A DNA stretch of 56,346 nucleotides from an uncultured Pelagibacteraceae bacterium (GTDB lineage Bacteria > Pseudomonadota > Alphaproteobacteria > Pelagibacterales > Pelagibacteraceae), in assembly GCA_902516435.1 (NCBI GenBank), contig CABXYF010000005.1, forward strand, positions 1-56,346, written 5' to 3'. This document shows positions 16,725 to 25,330 of this stretch, piece by piece. The notes below the pieces were generated by a model. It had not been told where the DNA came from and did no database searches. It was given only the letters and a program-made list of their open reading frames with translations. How positions within the stretch are numbered: the first letter of the stretch is position 1; each line of letters starts with the position of its first letter. The translations under genes and the position numbers were made by a program.

Positions 16725-16847
16725 AATTTAATAGCGTTTGATAATAAAAGTACAGCTTATATAGTGATTTTATTCTGTAATTAAAGAATAATTTATGCAT
16801 TAAAATACTAATTATTTTAACTTAGTAATTCCAGAATAAGTCTTTTT

Positions 16848-17318
16848 ATGAAAAAAAATTTGGACTCATATAGTGAAACTTTATTTCATTTAATAAATTT
16901 TAGAAACAATCAATACAAAGACTCAAGATCCATGATTGGAATTGATTATGACTCTTTTATAATTATTTCGACGATAGGTGCGCATTTTTTAACTCATAAT
17001 ACAAAAAATGGAAGCGATTGGGACAGCGTGTGGGAGCAGACAAGGTCAAAAAAAGTTGGAGATATTTACAATAAAAAAAAACTAACTATTTTTGCAGTTT
17101 CTAACTTACTAGATATACCTAAAGAAACCGTTCGTAGAAAAATTGAACTTTTAAAAAAAAAAAAATTAATTACTCATTCATCTAAAAATGGTTTATTGCC
17201 TACAGAAAAAATTGAAGAAATCATGAAACCTTTTGCCTCAAAAGAATTAAAAACACTTGCAACTTTTTTACAGTCATTAAAGAAACATAAAATTCTAGAC
17301 CAATTGTTGAGTTTATAA
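16848..17318 (+). CDS. winged-helix regulator, single-domain member of a local family
   Basis: 156 residues, cytosolic. The helix-turn-helix is readable as FAVSNLLDIPKETVRRKIELLKKKKLI, about residues 84-110, and is almost the same as the first HTH of the regulator at 21118-22128 (IPKESVRRKI). The N-terminal half (a helical domain with WDSVWEQTR) corresponds to the regions before each HTH there. A 13-base A run (17153-17165) lies within the recognition-helix coding region. It precedes the LysE-type exporter by 14 bases and may control it. An imperfect dyad upstream (16772-16782 / 16827-16837) could be its operator. Confidence 0.7.
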   Translation: MKKNLDSYSETLFHLINFRNNQYKDSRSMIGIDYDSFIIISTIGAHFLTHNTKNGSDWDSVWEQTRSKKVGDIYNKKKLTIFAVSNLLDIPKETVRRKIELLKKKKLITHSSKNGLLPTEKIEEIMKPFASKELKTLATFLQSLKKHKILDQLLSL

Positions 17319-17332
17319 AAACGGAAATTTCA

Positions 17333-17938
17333 ATGGAGGTCATTTTCTTAGGTTTTTTTACTGGTTTAAGTTTGATTTTAGCTATTGGTCCTCAAAATAT
17401 ATTTGTTATTGAGCAAGGTTTAAAAAAACAACACGTTTTCTTAGTATGTATTATATGCTCTTCCTCTGATTGTTTTCTTATATTTCTTGGAATATTTCTT
17501 TTTAATTATTTTAATCAATTTTTTAATTCAACAATAGAATTTATCTTAAATACTGCTCTTATTCTTTTTTTAATTAATTTTATTTATTCAAAATTTAAAA
17601 ATTTTAATAAAGAAATAAATTTAAAAACTAGAAAAAATGAAACTAAATATGGTATTTTATTAAAAACATTAGGATTTACTTTTCTTAATCCTCACGTCTA
17701 TTCAGATACAGTTTTTATTTTAGGAAATTTTTCAAAAAACTATTTATTAAAAGAAAAAATAATATTTGGAATTGGAGCATCGATAGCATCGTTTTTATTT
17801 TTTTTCTTAATAGGGTATCTATCAAATTTTTGTTCTAATTATGCTCAAAATAGGAAAGTTTGGAAAATAATTAATTTATTTATAATAACGTTTATGAGTT
17901 TTTTAACTTTTTTAGTTTTTTTACAAATTATTAATTAG
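17333..17938 (+). CDS. LysE/ArgO-family amino acid exporter
   Basis: 201 residues with about six membrane helices. GFFTGLSLILAIGPQNIFVIEQGLK is the hallmark N-terminal segment of the lysine/arginine exporter branch, and TLGFTFLNPHVYSDTVFILG is the matching second-half motif with the conserved Asn-Pro. It exports basic amino acids when they accumulate. It is directly downstream of a winged-helix regulator, as ArgO/LysE exporters often are, although that regulator is not LysR-type. The 3' end overlaps the convergent HisD-family gene by 8 bases. Confidence 0.87.
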   Translation: MEVIFLGFFTGLSLILAIGPQNIFVIEQGLKKQHVFLVCIICSSSDCFLIFLGIFLFNYFNQFFNSTIEFILNTALILFLINFIYSKFKNFNKEINLKTRKNETKYGILLKTLGFTFLNPHVYSDTVFILGNFSKNYLLKEKIIFGIGASIASFLFFFLIGYLSNFCSNYAQNRKVWKIINLFIITFMSFLTFLVFLQIIN

Positions 17939-19217
17939 AATAACCGTATTTTTTAAGCCTTACATCTCCAGTTCTAGCATGAGCTTCCATACCTTCATAT
18001 CTAGAAATTCTTGCAGCAGCTGCCCCAACTAATTCAGTAGACTCTTTTGTCATTCTTTGAAAACTTAAAGTCTTAATAAATTTTCCAACAAATAAACCAC
18101 CCGTATATCTGCCCGCACCTTTGGTAGGTAAAATATGATTTGTACCTGAGCATTTGTCTCCGTAAGCAACAGTAGTTTCCTCACCAACAAATAATGATCC
18201 ATAATTTGTTAGTCTTTCATGAAACCATTTTAAATTTTCTGTTTGAACTTCTAGGTGCTCTGGTGCATATTCATCACTAATTTTCACCATTTCTTCATCA
18301 GTATCACATAAAATTACTTCACCATAATCTCTCCAAGCAGCTTCTGCACTTTGCCTTGGAACTTCAGGAAGTTCTGAAATTAATTCTGGAACTCTTTTCA
18401 TTACTTTTTCTGCTAGTTCTTTACTTGTTGTATACAACCAACATGGTGAATTATAACCATGCTCAGCTTGACCAACTAAATCCACAGCAACAATTTCTGG
18501 ATCTGCTTTTTGATCAGCAATAATTCCAATTTCTGTTGGTCCTGCAAACAAATCAATACCCACTTTTCCAAATAAAATTCTTTTTGCCTCAGCAACAAAT
18601 TGATTTCCTGGTCCAACAATAATATCAGCAGGTGGGTTATTGAATAATCCATTTGTCATTGCTGCAATAGCCGGCACTCCACCAAGGTTCAAAATTACAT
18701 CTGCTCCACATAAATCAGCAGTATAAACAATAGTTGGATGAGCACCCACGTTCTCTTTTGGTGGGCTGCATGCAACAATATTTTTTACTCCAGCAACTTT
18801 AGCTGTGGTAACACTCATCACAGCAGAGGCTATATGAGCATATCTTCCACCTGGAATGTAACAACCGGCAGTATTTACAGGCACTAGTTTTTGTCCAGCA
18901 AACAAACCATCTGATAATTCAACTTCAAAATTCTGACCATAATTTTTTAATTGAGCTTCAGCAAATTTTCGAACTCGATCGAATGAAAATTGAATATCAT
19001 CTTTAGTTTTTTGATCCAATGATTTTTTAATTTCTTCAATTCTTTCTTTTGAAACAATTATTTCTCCATCATATTTGTCAAATTTTTTGGTTAGATCAAT
19101 ACATCCTTGTTCTTTAGTATTATCTAAATCTTTTAAAAGATCCTGAACAATACCAGTAGTTTTGGTATCATCTGTTGAGGAGGTTTTTGGAGATTTCTTC
19201 AGATATTGAATTGCCAT
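17931..19217 (-). CDS. HisD-family dehydrogenase, sulfopropanediol 3-dehydrogenase (HpsN)-like
   Basis: 428 residues of the zinc-dependent histidinol-dehydrogenase fold. All active residues can be placed: zinc ligands Q250, H253, D354 and H413, and catalytic E320-H321 in YAPEHLEV. The N-terminus IQYLKKSPKT and the C-terminus GMEAHARTGDVRLKKY match HpsN, which oxidises R-2,3-dihydroxypropane-1-sulfonate (DHPS) to sulfolactate, rather than true HisD. Neighbours agree: a Pta-family enzyme just upstream and taurine genes within 8 kb. AAGGGGA precedes the ATG. Genuine histidinol dehydrogenase activity cannot be excluded without testing. Confidence 0.8.
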   Translation of the reverse strand: MAIQYLKKSPKTSSTDDTKTTGIVQDLLKDLDNTKEQGCIDLTKKFDKYDGEIIVSKERIEEIKKSLDQKTKDDIQFSFDRVRKFAEAQLKNYGQNFEVELSDGLFAGQKLVPVNTAGCYIPGGRYAHIASAVMSVTTAKVAGVKNIVACSPPKENVGAHPTIVYTADLCGADVILNLGGVPAIAAMTNGLFNNPPADIIVGPGNQFVAEAKRILFGKVGIDLFAGPTEIGIIADQKADPEIVAVDLVGQAEHGYNSPCWLYTTSKELAEKVMKRVPELISELPEVPRQSAEAAWRDYGEVILCDTDEEMVKISDEYAPEHLEVQTENLKWFHERLTNYGSLFVGEETTVAYGDKCSGTNHILPTKGAGRYTGGLFVGKFIKTLSFQRMTKESTELVGAAAARISRYEGMEAHARTGDVRLKKYGYSN

Positions 19218-19273
19218 TTTTTTCCCCTTTTTTTAAATAGCTTTTAATTTATAAGATCCTTTAATTCAATCAA

Positions 19274-20185
19274 TTAATCTAATGCTACAATAGCAGCAGC
19301 AATTGAAGCTAATCTTGCTTGAGCTTCGTCCGATCTACTTGTGATCACAACTGGAACTTTACCCCCAATTACAACACCAGCTGCACATGCACCCATAAAG
19401 TAAATCATCATTTTTACTAAAGCATTTCCAGCTTCAACATTAGGAACTAATAATACATCTGCTTCACCTGCTACTGCATTTTTTATTCCCTTAATACCTG
19501 CAGATTTTTTTGAAATACTGTTATCAAAAGCTAATGGACCAAATATATCAGCATTTAAATTTTCTTTTTCTGACAATTTTGTGAGTTCTGCTGCCTCTAA
19601 TGAAGTAGGTACACTCTCAATTACTTCTTCTGTTGCTGATAATATAGATACTTTAGGTCGAGAAATGCCAATTCTGTGTGAGAAGTCTACGACATTCTTA
19701 AGAATGTGCATTTTTGTTTTAATATTAGGCAATACATTTAAGGCGCCATCAGTAATAATTAATGGCTTATCCTCTTTATCAATAGTCATATGCCATATAT
19801 GACTTAATCGAGTTTTACCCATTAAATTATATTCACGCTTTAGCACTTCTTTCATTAAAATGTCAGTATGAATATGACCTTTAATAATAATCTTTACTTT
19901 ATCTTCACTTGCTAGCTTAGCTGCTATAGGGGCTGTATTGTTTTCTACAGCTTCATCAATAATTTCATATTGAGAAATATCCCATTTTAAATCTTCAGCA
20001 CATTTTTGAATTTCTTTTTTGTCTCCAATAAAAATTGGCTCAATTAAATTTTCTTTAACTGCATCTTGAACAGATAGCATTGGCAAGGGCATTCCTGCAT
20101 TTACAACTGCTGCTTTAACACCTTTTTTCTTATGTGCAACATCAAGCAGATTATTGGGACAAATAATTTCTTTATTTGAGAGCAT
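19274..20185 (-). CDS. phosphate acetyl/butyryltransferase family (Pta-domain) enzyme
   Basis: 303 residues from the ATG at 20185; an in-frame ATG at 20221 would add an odd hydrophobic leader, so the shorter form is chosen. IKGHIHTDILMKEVLKREYNL, LIITDGALNVLPNI and the C-terminal GKVPVVITSRSDEAQARLASIAAA are signatures of the stand-alone phosphotransacylases that interconvert acyl-phosphate and acyl-CoA. In sulfonate catabolism Pta converts the acetyl phosphate released by Xsc to acetyl-CoA. This gene lies upstream of the HpsN-like gene and near the taurine set, which fits that role. Butyryl transfer is possible. Confidence 0.85.
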   Translation of the reverse strand: MLSNKEIICPNNLLDVAHKKKGVKAAVVNAGMPLPMLSVQDAVKENLIEPIFIGDKKEIQKCAEDLKWDISQYEIIDEAVENNTAPIAAKLASEDKVKIIIKGHIHTDILMKEVLKREYNLMGKTRLSHIWHMTIDKEDKPLIITDGALNVLPNIKTKMHILKNVVDFSHRIGISRPKVSILSATEEVIESVPTSLEAAELTKLSEKENLNADIFGPLAFDNSISKKSAGIKGIKNAVAGEADVLLVPNVEAGNALVKMMIYFMGACAAGVVIGGKVPVVITSRSDEAQARLASIAAAIVALD

Positions 20186-20271
20186 TTGGTACAAATATGT
20201 GAAAATAATCTCCATGTACATAGAAAAATATTTTAATATCTTTAAGGTACAATCTTGTATGTTGAATAAAA

Positions 20272-21117
20272 ATGGAAATAGTAACTAAAATTGCACCGAT
20301 AGTTTTAGCTCTAATCATGTTAGGATTGGGTCTTGGTCTTTCAATTAAAGATTTCACAAGAATATTAAAAACACCGAGAGATTTTATTGTAGGTTTTTTA
20401 TCTCAATTAATTTTGTTACCAGTTGTAGCTTTAATCATTGCACTAAGTCTCGATCTTCCCTCTGCTATAGCAGTAGGTCTAATGATAATTGCCGCTGCAC
20501 CTGGTGGTGTCACTTCAAATGTTTTAACCAAATTTGCTAATGGAGACGTAGCTTTATCCATTTCTTTAACTGCGGTAACTAGTTTAATTTGTATAATTAG
20601 CATCCCAATAATTGTAATTAGCTCTGCAGACATCTTAGGGGTCACCATTGCAAAAGAAATTTCAGTAATTGGTATTGCTTTGAAAATGGCATTAGTGGTT
20701 ACGGTTCCTGTAATTATTGGAATGATTATAAGAGGTTTTGCTGAAAATTTTATTTTATCTAAAATCAATTTAATTAATAAATTAACAGGGTGGTTATTTG
20801 TAATAGTATTTATTGCAATATGGATTGAAGAAAAAGATAATATTTTTACTTACCTTGCTCAGGCAGGTTTAGCAGTTTTAATTTTAAATGTTGTGATGAT
20901 GGCCTTAGCATACTTTATTGCTAAAAAGTTTGTATCAGGAGCAGCACAACAAAAATGTATTGCATTAGAGTGCGGTCTGCAGAATGGTACTTTAGCTGTG
21001 TTTGTTGCAACATTAATATTTGATGATGTAGCTTATATAGTGCCAACTGGTGCCTATGCATTACTGATGTATATAACAGGATTTATATTTATTTATATTT
21101 TAAGAAAAAATAATTAA
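20272..21117 (+). CDS. bile acid:sodium symporter (BASS) family transporter
   Basis: 281 residues, nine or ten membrane helices. LIMLGLGLGLSIKDFTRILKTPRDFIVGFLSQLILLPVVAL and IAAAPGGVTSNVLTKFANGDVALSI (sodium-site region with GGVTSN), and later ECGLQNGTLAVFVA, are clear BASS signatures. These proteins take up organic anions with Na+ (bile acids, pyruvate, pantothenate, 2-keto acids). It is divergent from the Pta-family gene with an 86-base gap, so a sulfonate or carboxylate substrate is plausible but only inferred. Confidence 0.88.
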   Translation: MEIVTKIAPIVLALIMLGLGLGLSIKDFTRILKTPRDFIVGFLSQLILLPVVALIIALSLDLPSAIAVGLMIIAAAPGGVTSNVLTKFANGDVALSISLTAVTSLICIISIPIIVISSADILGVTIAKEISVIGIALKMALVVTVPVIIGMIIRGFAENFILSKINLINKLTGWLFVIVFIAIWIEEKDNIFTYLAQAGLAVLILNVVMMALAYFIAKKFVSGAAQQKCIALECGLQNGTLAVFVATLIFDDVAYIVPTGAYALLMYITGFIFIYILRKNN

Positions 21118-22128
21118 TTATCTCAAGTAACTAGGAATAAAGTCGTCGTCTTTATTTTTACTCGAGTCTATAATTTTAATTTGATTAAATACTTTGTAAA
21201 TAAAATCACTTAAGGTTTTAATATTTGCATCTTGTAATTCACTACTTCGTTTTAAATTTGTACCTTGAATATTTATAAAAAGCAGTTTTTTTTCGTTAAT
21301 TGTTATGTAATTATTTTTAATTAAATATTTTAATTTTCTAACAACAGTTGGCCTTGGAATTCCGGTGATATCGGATAAAGACATCGCATTCATACCTCTT
21401 TCATCAGAACCCATAACTTTTTTTTGATATGTTTTTAAATTTAAGTCTTTAACTTTGAAGCTCTTATTGTGAGATGCATTAAGCATTACCAAAATTCCAA
21501 TACACATAGTTTCCAGATCCTTTACTTCTTCTCGCCACCTATTGGTATAAATAAATATAAATTTATAAAACTGGTACCAGCAAAAAGAAAAATTTTCTTT
21601 CATAGAAGATGAAATCTCATCAACAGTAAAAGTTTTTTCATTTTTTAATAATTTATTAAATTCGAATAATAAATTACTCATATCTTTCAGGGTGTCTATA
21701 GCTTGGGTAGCAACAAGTGTACCCCTATTAACAAACATTTTTTTTCCAGATTTTTTAATCACCCCTTCTTTTTCTAATTCTAAAATTTTCCTTCTTACGC
21801 TTTCTTTTGGTATTTCTAGGTCTTTTGAAATATCGGTTAAATTTATTTTCTCAATCTCTATTGATCTATCTTTATAAAAAGTATCGTAATCAACTACCAA
21901 CCCGTTTCTTCTAAAAACAATCAAATCTTTGTTAATCAGATAAATAATAATTATATATTTATCTATATCTTTATGAACATTATATGCTCGTATTAACCAA
22001 TTACTGATCAAGTAATAATAAGCTGGAGCTAATTTGCTAAAATTATTACTAATAACTTTGAAAATTACTTTCTCATCAATTTGAGCTGAAACGCTAGGTA
22101 TAATTGTCATTGTTATCTCTTTACCCAT
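21118..22128 (-). CDS. tandem winged-helix regulator-like protein
   Basis: 336 residues built from two copies of one domain. The first HTH reads LTDISKDLEIPKESVRRKILELEKEGVI (about residues 96-123) and the second SLSDITGIPRPTVVRKLKYLIKNNYI (about 253-278). Each is preceded by a helical, aromatic-rich segment (ISNWLIRAY; FIYTNRWREEV) like the N-terminal half of the 16848-17318 protein. No receiver, cyclic-nucleotide or sugar-binding domain is seen. Two DNA-binding units in one chain suggest that it binds a repeated operator as a monomer. It is not a family I can name. Location between the BASS transporter and sulfonate genes hints at local control. Confidence 0.7.
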   Translation of the reverse strand: MGKEITMTIIPSVSAQIDEKVIFKVISNNFSKLAPAYYYLISNWLIRAYNVHKDIDKYIIIIYLINKDLIVFRRNGLVVDYDTFYKDRSIEIEKINLTDISKDLEIPKESVRRKILELEKEGVIKKSGKKMFVNRGTLVATQAIDTLKDMSNLLFEFNKLLKNEKTFTVDEISSSMKENFSFCWYQFYKFIFIYTNRWREEVKDLETMCIGILVMLNASHNKSFKVKDLNLKTYQKKVMGSDERGMNAMSLSDITGIPRPTVVRKLKYLIKNNYITINEKKLLFINIQGTNLKRSSELQDANIKTLSDFIYKVFNQIKIIDSSKNKDDDFIPSYLR

Positions 22129-22212
22129 TTTGAACTATTACATAATGAATATCAACCCAAATTGGACTCTCCGAATATATCTAATTTTATTGTCACGTGG
22201 TTTAATAAGTTA

Positions 22213-22410
22213 ATGAATAATGAAGGCTTAAATAGAACATCTCACGTTGTTGAAGACCCCACTCAAGAAACTGAGACTCCTCTTAGAGTGAACGTAGATG
22301 TTCTTAAGCAAAGATTAATTGAACAAAAAAGAAAAGATAAAGTAAAAAGAACAATTATTTTGTCTTCAGTAGTATTATCTTTGGGTGCTTTGACTATGTT
22401 AACTTATTAA
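22213..22410 (+). CDS. small single-pass membrane protein (paralogue of 32370-32570)
   Basis: 65 residues from the ATG at 22213. An upstream TTG at 22162 is open, but the ATG gives the same length as the related protein at 32370-32570 (66 residues). An acidic/Thr-rich N-terminal half is followed by VNVDVLKQRLIEQKRKDKVKRT and one membrane helix (IILSSVVLSLGALTMLTY). The shared pattern VN-x-LL-x-R followed by a K-rich stretch and a C-terminal helix marks both as one family. Tail-anchored with the charged part probably cytoplasmic. Unknown function; the 3' end overlaps the convergent dehydrogenase gene by 12 bases. Confidence 0.6.
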   Translation: MNNEGLNRTSHVVEDPTQETETPLRVNVDVLKQRLIEQKRKDKVKRTIILSSVVLSLGALTMLTY

Positions 22411-23418
22411 GGTTTCTAAGTCTTTTTTAATTATATCTGAAATAGTAATTTCTTTTTTTAAATTATTTTTATATCTGTAAAACTTATTTTGTCCTGGATA
22501 CATTATTTCTTTTACTCCCTTAATTTTTGGAAGTTTTTTAATTGTTTTAATATTATCTTTTATTCTCTCTTTATAATTTTTTTGAAATAAATTTGCTTTA
22601 AAGGTGATGAATAAATGTCCAATATTTTGTGGTCCAGAAAAATCATCGAATGGATCTTTTACTCGTCCTGCATGGTTTCCACCTGTAATTACTCCACTTA
22701 AAATATCTACCATCCATGCAAGACCTGATCCTCTAAATCCTGCAATTGGTAGCTGAACACCTTCTAATGCTTTCTTTGCATCATTAGTTGGTTTACCAAA
22801 CTTATCTAAAGCAACACCTTCAGGAATTTTTTGATTATTTCTTGCAGCAACTCTTATTTTACCTCTATTAATTATAGAGATTGAGGTATCCAATATAAAA
22901 GGAATTTTTGTTCCAGTTGGAGTTCCAAAACATATAGGGTTTGTTCCAAACAAACTTTTTAATGCACCATGTGGCGCAACTGCAGGTGGGGCATTAGTAT
23001 AAATCATAGTAATTAAATTTTTTTTAACGGCTTGTTCAGCGTAATAACCTGATAATCCATAGTGTCCACTTCCTTTTATGGCAACCATTCCTATACCAGT
23101 TTTTTGCGCATGTTTAATGACAGTCTTTATTCCAAGATCAGCAGCAACAAAACCAATACTATTATTTGCATCAATATGAGATACAGACTCAGAAATTTTT
23201 TTTACTTTAAATTTTGGCTTAGGATTAATTACTTTTTTGGAAATTCTATCACAATACATCTTAAGTCTTGATAACCCATGCCCATAGGCGCCAACTAGTT
23301 CAGCGTTAATTAATGCATTTGTTGAGATTGTTGCATGATCTCTACTTAAGCCAAATTTTTGAAATATTTTTATAACTTGTTTTTTTAAGATTGAGGTTTT
23401 CACTTTAACCTTTTCCAC
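22399..23418 (-). CDS. LDH2/MDG2-family malate/L-lactate/L-sulfolactate dehydrogenase
   Basis: 339-residue NAD(P)-dependent oxidoreductase of the second malate/lactate dehydrogenase family, unrelated to Rossmann LDH. AELVGAYGHGLSRLKMYCDRI, GSGHYGLSGYYAEQAVKKNLI, PPAVAPHGALKSLFGTNPICFGTPT and FRGSGLAWMVDILSGVITGG are the family's conserved blocks. Members oxidise malate, ureidoglycolate, L-sulfolactate (ComC/SlcC) or imines. It follows the taurine-type permease with a 14-base overlap, so it may be co-transcribed with the transporter. A sulfonate-linked 2-hydroxyacid is the best guess from context. Confidence 0.83.
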   Translation of the reverse strand: MEKVKVKTSILKKQVIKIFQKFGLSRDHATISTNALINAELVGAYGHGLSRLKMYCDRISKKVINPKPKFKVKKISESVSHIDANNSIGFVAADLGIKTVIKHAQKTGIGMVAIKGSGHYGLSGYYAEQAVKKNLITMIYTNAPPAVAPHGALKSLFGTNPICFGTPTGTKIPFILDTSISIINRGKIRVAARNNQKIPEGVALDKFGKPTNDAKKALEGVQLPIAGFRGSGLAWMVDILSGVITGGNHAGRVKDPFDDFSGPQNIGHLFITFKANLFQKNYKERIKDNIKTIKKLPKIKGVKEIMYPGQNKFYRYKNNLKKEITISDIIKKDLETLIS

Positions 23419-25330
23419 GCCATGGGATCGTTTTATCGATAATTTTTCTTAAAGTAATATCAAATAATAAACCTAACATTCCCATGATAAAAATAGTGAT
23501 CCAAATAACTTCATATTGAAAGTATTTTTTAGCTACATTTTCCACAAATCCAATACCTGTAGTTCCAGCTAAAAATTCTGCAGCGACTAATGTTCCCCAA
23601 CACATTCCAACCGCAACTCTAATTCCAGTTAAAATTTCCGGAAGTGAGTTTGGAAAAATTACATACCTTAGAATTTGTTTCTTTGAAGCACCTAAAGAGT
23701 GAGCTGCGTGAATTTTCGAGAGCTGAGTTCCTGAGGCACCAGCTCTTGCTGAAATTATCATAATAGATAATGACACCATAAATAATAAAAATACTTTACC
23801 TGTGTTATCAATTCCTAAAACAGAGATAATTAAAGGTGCCCAAGCCAGAGGTGGAACCGGTCTATATAATTCTATTAAAGGATCGAAAAATCCTTTTGCA
23901 AATCTGTTAAGCCCCATAAATAAACCTAAAGGCACACCAATTAAAATTCCAAAAACCAGGCCCAAAAATACTCTTAAAAAAGAGTCCCATATATGTCCGT
24001 AGGGCACAGGAATTTTGAATAATTTAAAGTCACCTGTAACAACTTTTAAAACGTTACCCTTAAAGTTTTCTTTAACAACTCCATCTTTAGTGTGAACAGG
24101 GTAATCACCTGGCAAAATATCAGCTATCCAATCAGGTAAAATGAAACCAACAATTGATGATACATCAATCATTTCTATCCATAGTAATGGAATATTTTTG
24201 TAACCAACGCTTGGCTTAGACATTAGAATGAATTTATTTAAGGTATCAGAAGGTTTAGGTAGCCATCTTCCTGAACCTTGCTCTGAACAACTTGGTCCGC
24301 TAGCAACTATTGTACCTGCTGGAAATAAAAGAATATCAATTAATCGCAGACCACCTTGTTCAGATTTTTGTATATTATCAAACTCAATGATTGCTTTCTG
24401 CATTTCATTAAGAGCATTAGGCGGGTAGATACTTGCAAATTCAATACGTCTTGCAATTTTAACAATATTTTTTGCATAATCTGATGCAATTTCTTGATTT
24501 TCATCTAAACCTTTTCTATAATTTTTAATTTCATCTTTTAACTGCTTAATTGAAGTTTTGAATTGGGGGTTGTGGTTTCTTAATTTAAAAAATTTATCAC
24601 TTATAATTTTAAGCTCTCCAGCTGCAGCATGGAATTTAAGACCTTTACTTGTTTCAGGAACCACGGGAACCTCTATTGTATTTTCTATAGATCCTGTACC
24701 TGATTGAACTTTTATAATTCCCCATCCACCTTGTTCTGATACTGCATTTTGTCTTTTGTTTTTTTGCTCTTGAGTTTCAAAAGGGTAATCTTTTTGTTTA
24801 AAGTTTGAGCTTAAGAGTTTTATCTCTTCAGTCATTTCGTTTATTTGTTTTTTTGTATCTCTCTCAATTAAATCTTCATTGGTTAATAAAGGAATTAACT
24901 GATTAGTTTTACTTATGAAGCTTACCAAGATAGCTTTTTGTTGATTATTTAAGTCAGAAGAATTTTGTATCTCATTTGTAATTTTTCGAAGATTTTTATT
25001 TTCAATTTTTATTATAGAAGTACTCTTGAATTCTCTTTCTTCAATTGGAAATTGGTATTTTAATCCCATCAAAGAGTCATTTACTTTAGCAACCTGGCAT
25101 AATTCATTTGCTGATTTTGGATAAAAACCTTTAGCTATATCCCAAGAGTAATAAAGCCAAACCAATAGTATTGCAGCACTTCCAACAATAACCCAGTGCG
25201 CACCGCCTTTTGCTCTTTCAGGATTTCCAAATACTGCGTCTACTTTTTCAGTTCTAATTAATCTTCGACCGTAAAGAATACTGCCAATGATCGCTACAAA
25301 TATTAATAAGGTTACTATTTGAATTAACAT
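23405..25330 (-). CDS. tauC: taurine-type ABC transporter permease with large N-terminal insertion
   Basis: 641 residues against ~275 for ordinary TauC/SsuC. The last ~200 residues (445-636) are a standard BPD permease with ~6 helices, RPVPPLAWAPL and the ATPase-coupling EAA loop HAAHSLGASKKQIL. N-terminal to it are two helices (3-20, 45-63), then a soluble lysine/glutamate-rich helical region (about 70-325) absent from usual permeases. A segment like the usual N-terminus (WLPKPSDTLNKF) reappears near 356. The gene overlaps tauB by one base (TAATG). It is clearly the membrane partner of the TauAB proteins here; the role of the insertion is unknown. Confidence 0.85.
   Translation of the reverse strand: MLIQIVTLLIFVAIIGSILYGRRLIRTEKVDAVFGNPERAKGGAHWVIVGSAAILLVWLYYSWDIAKGFYPKSANELCQVAKVNDSLMGLKYQFPIEEREFKSTSIIKIENKNLRKITNEIQNSSDLNNQQKAILVSFISKTNQLIPLLTNEDLIERDTKKQINEMTEEIKLLSSNFKQKDYPFETQEQKNKRQNAVSEQGGWGIIKVQSGTGSIENTIEVPVVPETSKGLKFHAAAGELKIISDKFFKLRNHNPQFKTSIKQLKDEIKNYRKGLDENQEIASDYAKNIVKIARRIEFASIYPPNALNEMQKAIIEFDNIQKSEQGGLRLIDILLFPAGTIVASGPSCSEQGSGRWLPKPSDTLNKFILMSKPSVGYKNIPLLWIEMIDVSSIVGFILPDWIADILPGDYPVHTKDGVVKENFKGNVLKVVTGDFKLFKIPVPYGHIWDSFLRVFLGLVFGILIGVPLGLFMGLNRFAKGFFDPLIELYRPVPPLAWAPLIISVLGIDNTGKVFLLFMVSLSIMIISARAGASGTQLSKIHAAHSLGASKKQILRYVIFPNSLPEILTGIRVAVGMCWGTLVAAEFLAGTTGIGFVENVAKKYFQYEVIWITIFIMGMLGLLFDITLRKIIDKTIPWRGKG

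Noticed and set aside
17931-19217. Assignment as the histidine-biosynthesis hisD
   Set aside because: HisD active residues are present, but N- and C-terminal sequence is closer to the sulfopropanediol dehydrogenase group and no his operon gene adjoins it. Kept as HpsN-like, with the alternative stated.
20403-20768. Open frame of about 120 codons antisense to the BASS transporter
   Set aside because: The hydrophobic look derives from the complementary membrane-helix codons; the plus-strand gene is convincing.
22162-22212. Longer TTG start for the small membrane protein
   Set aside because: The ATG at 22213 gives the same length as the paralogue at 32370 and TTG has no ribosome-binding site.
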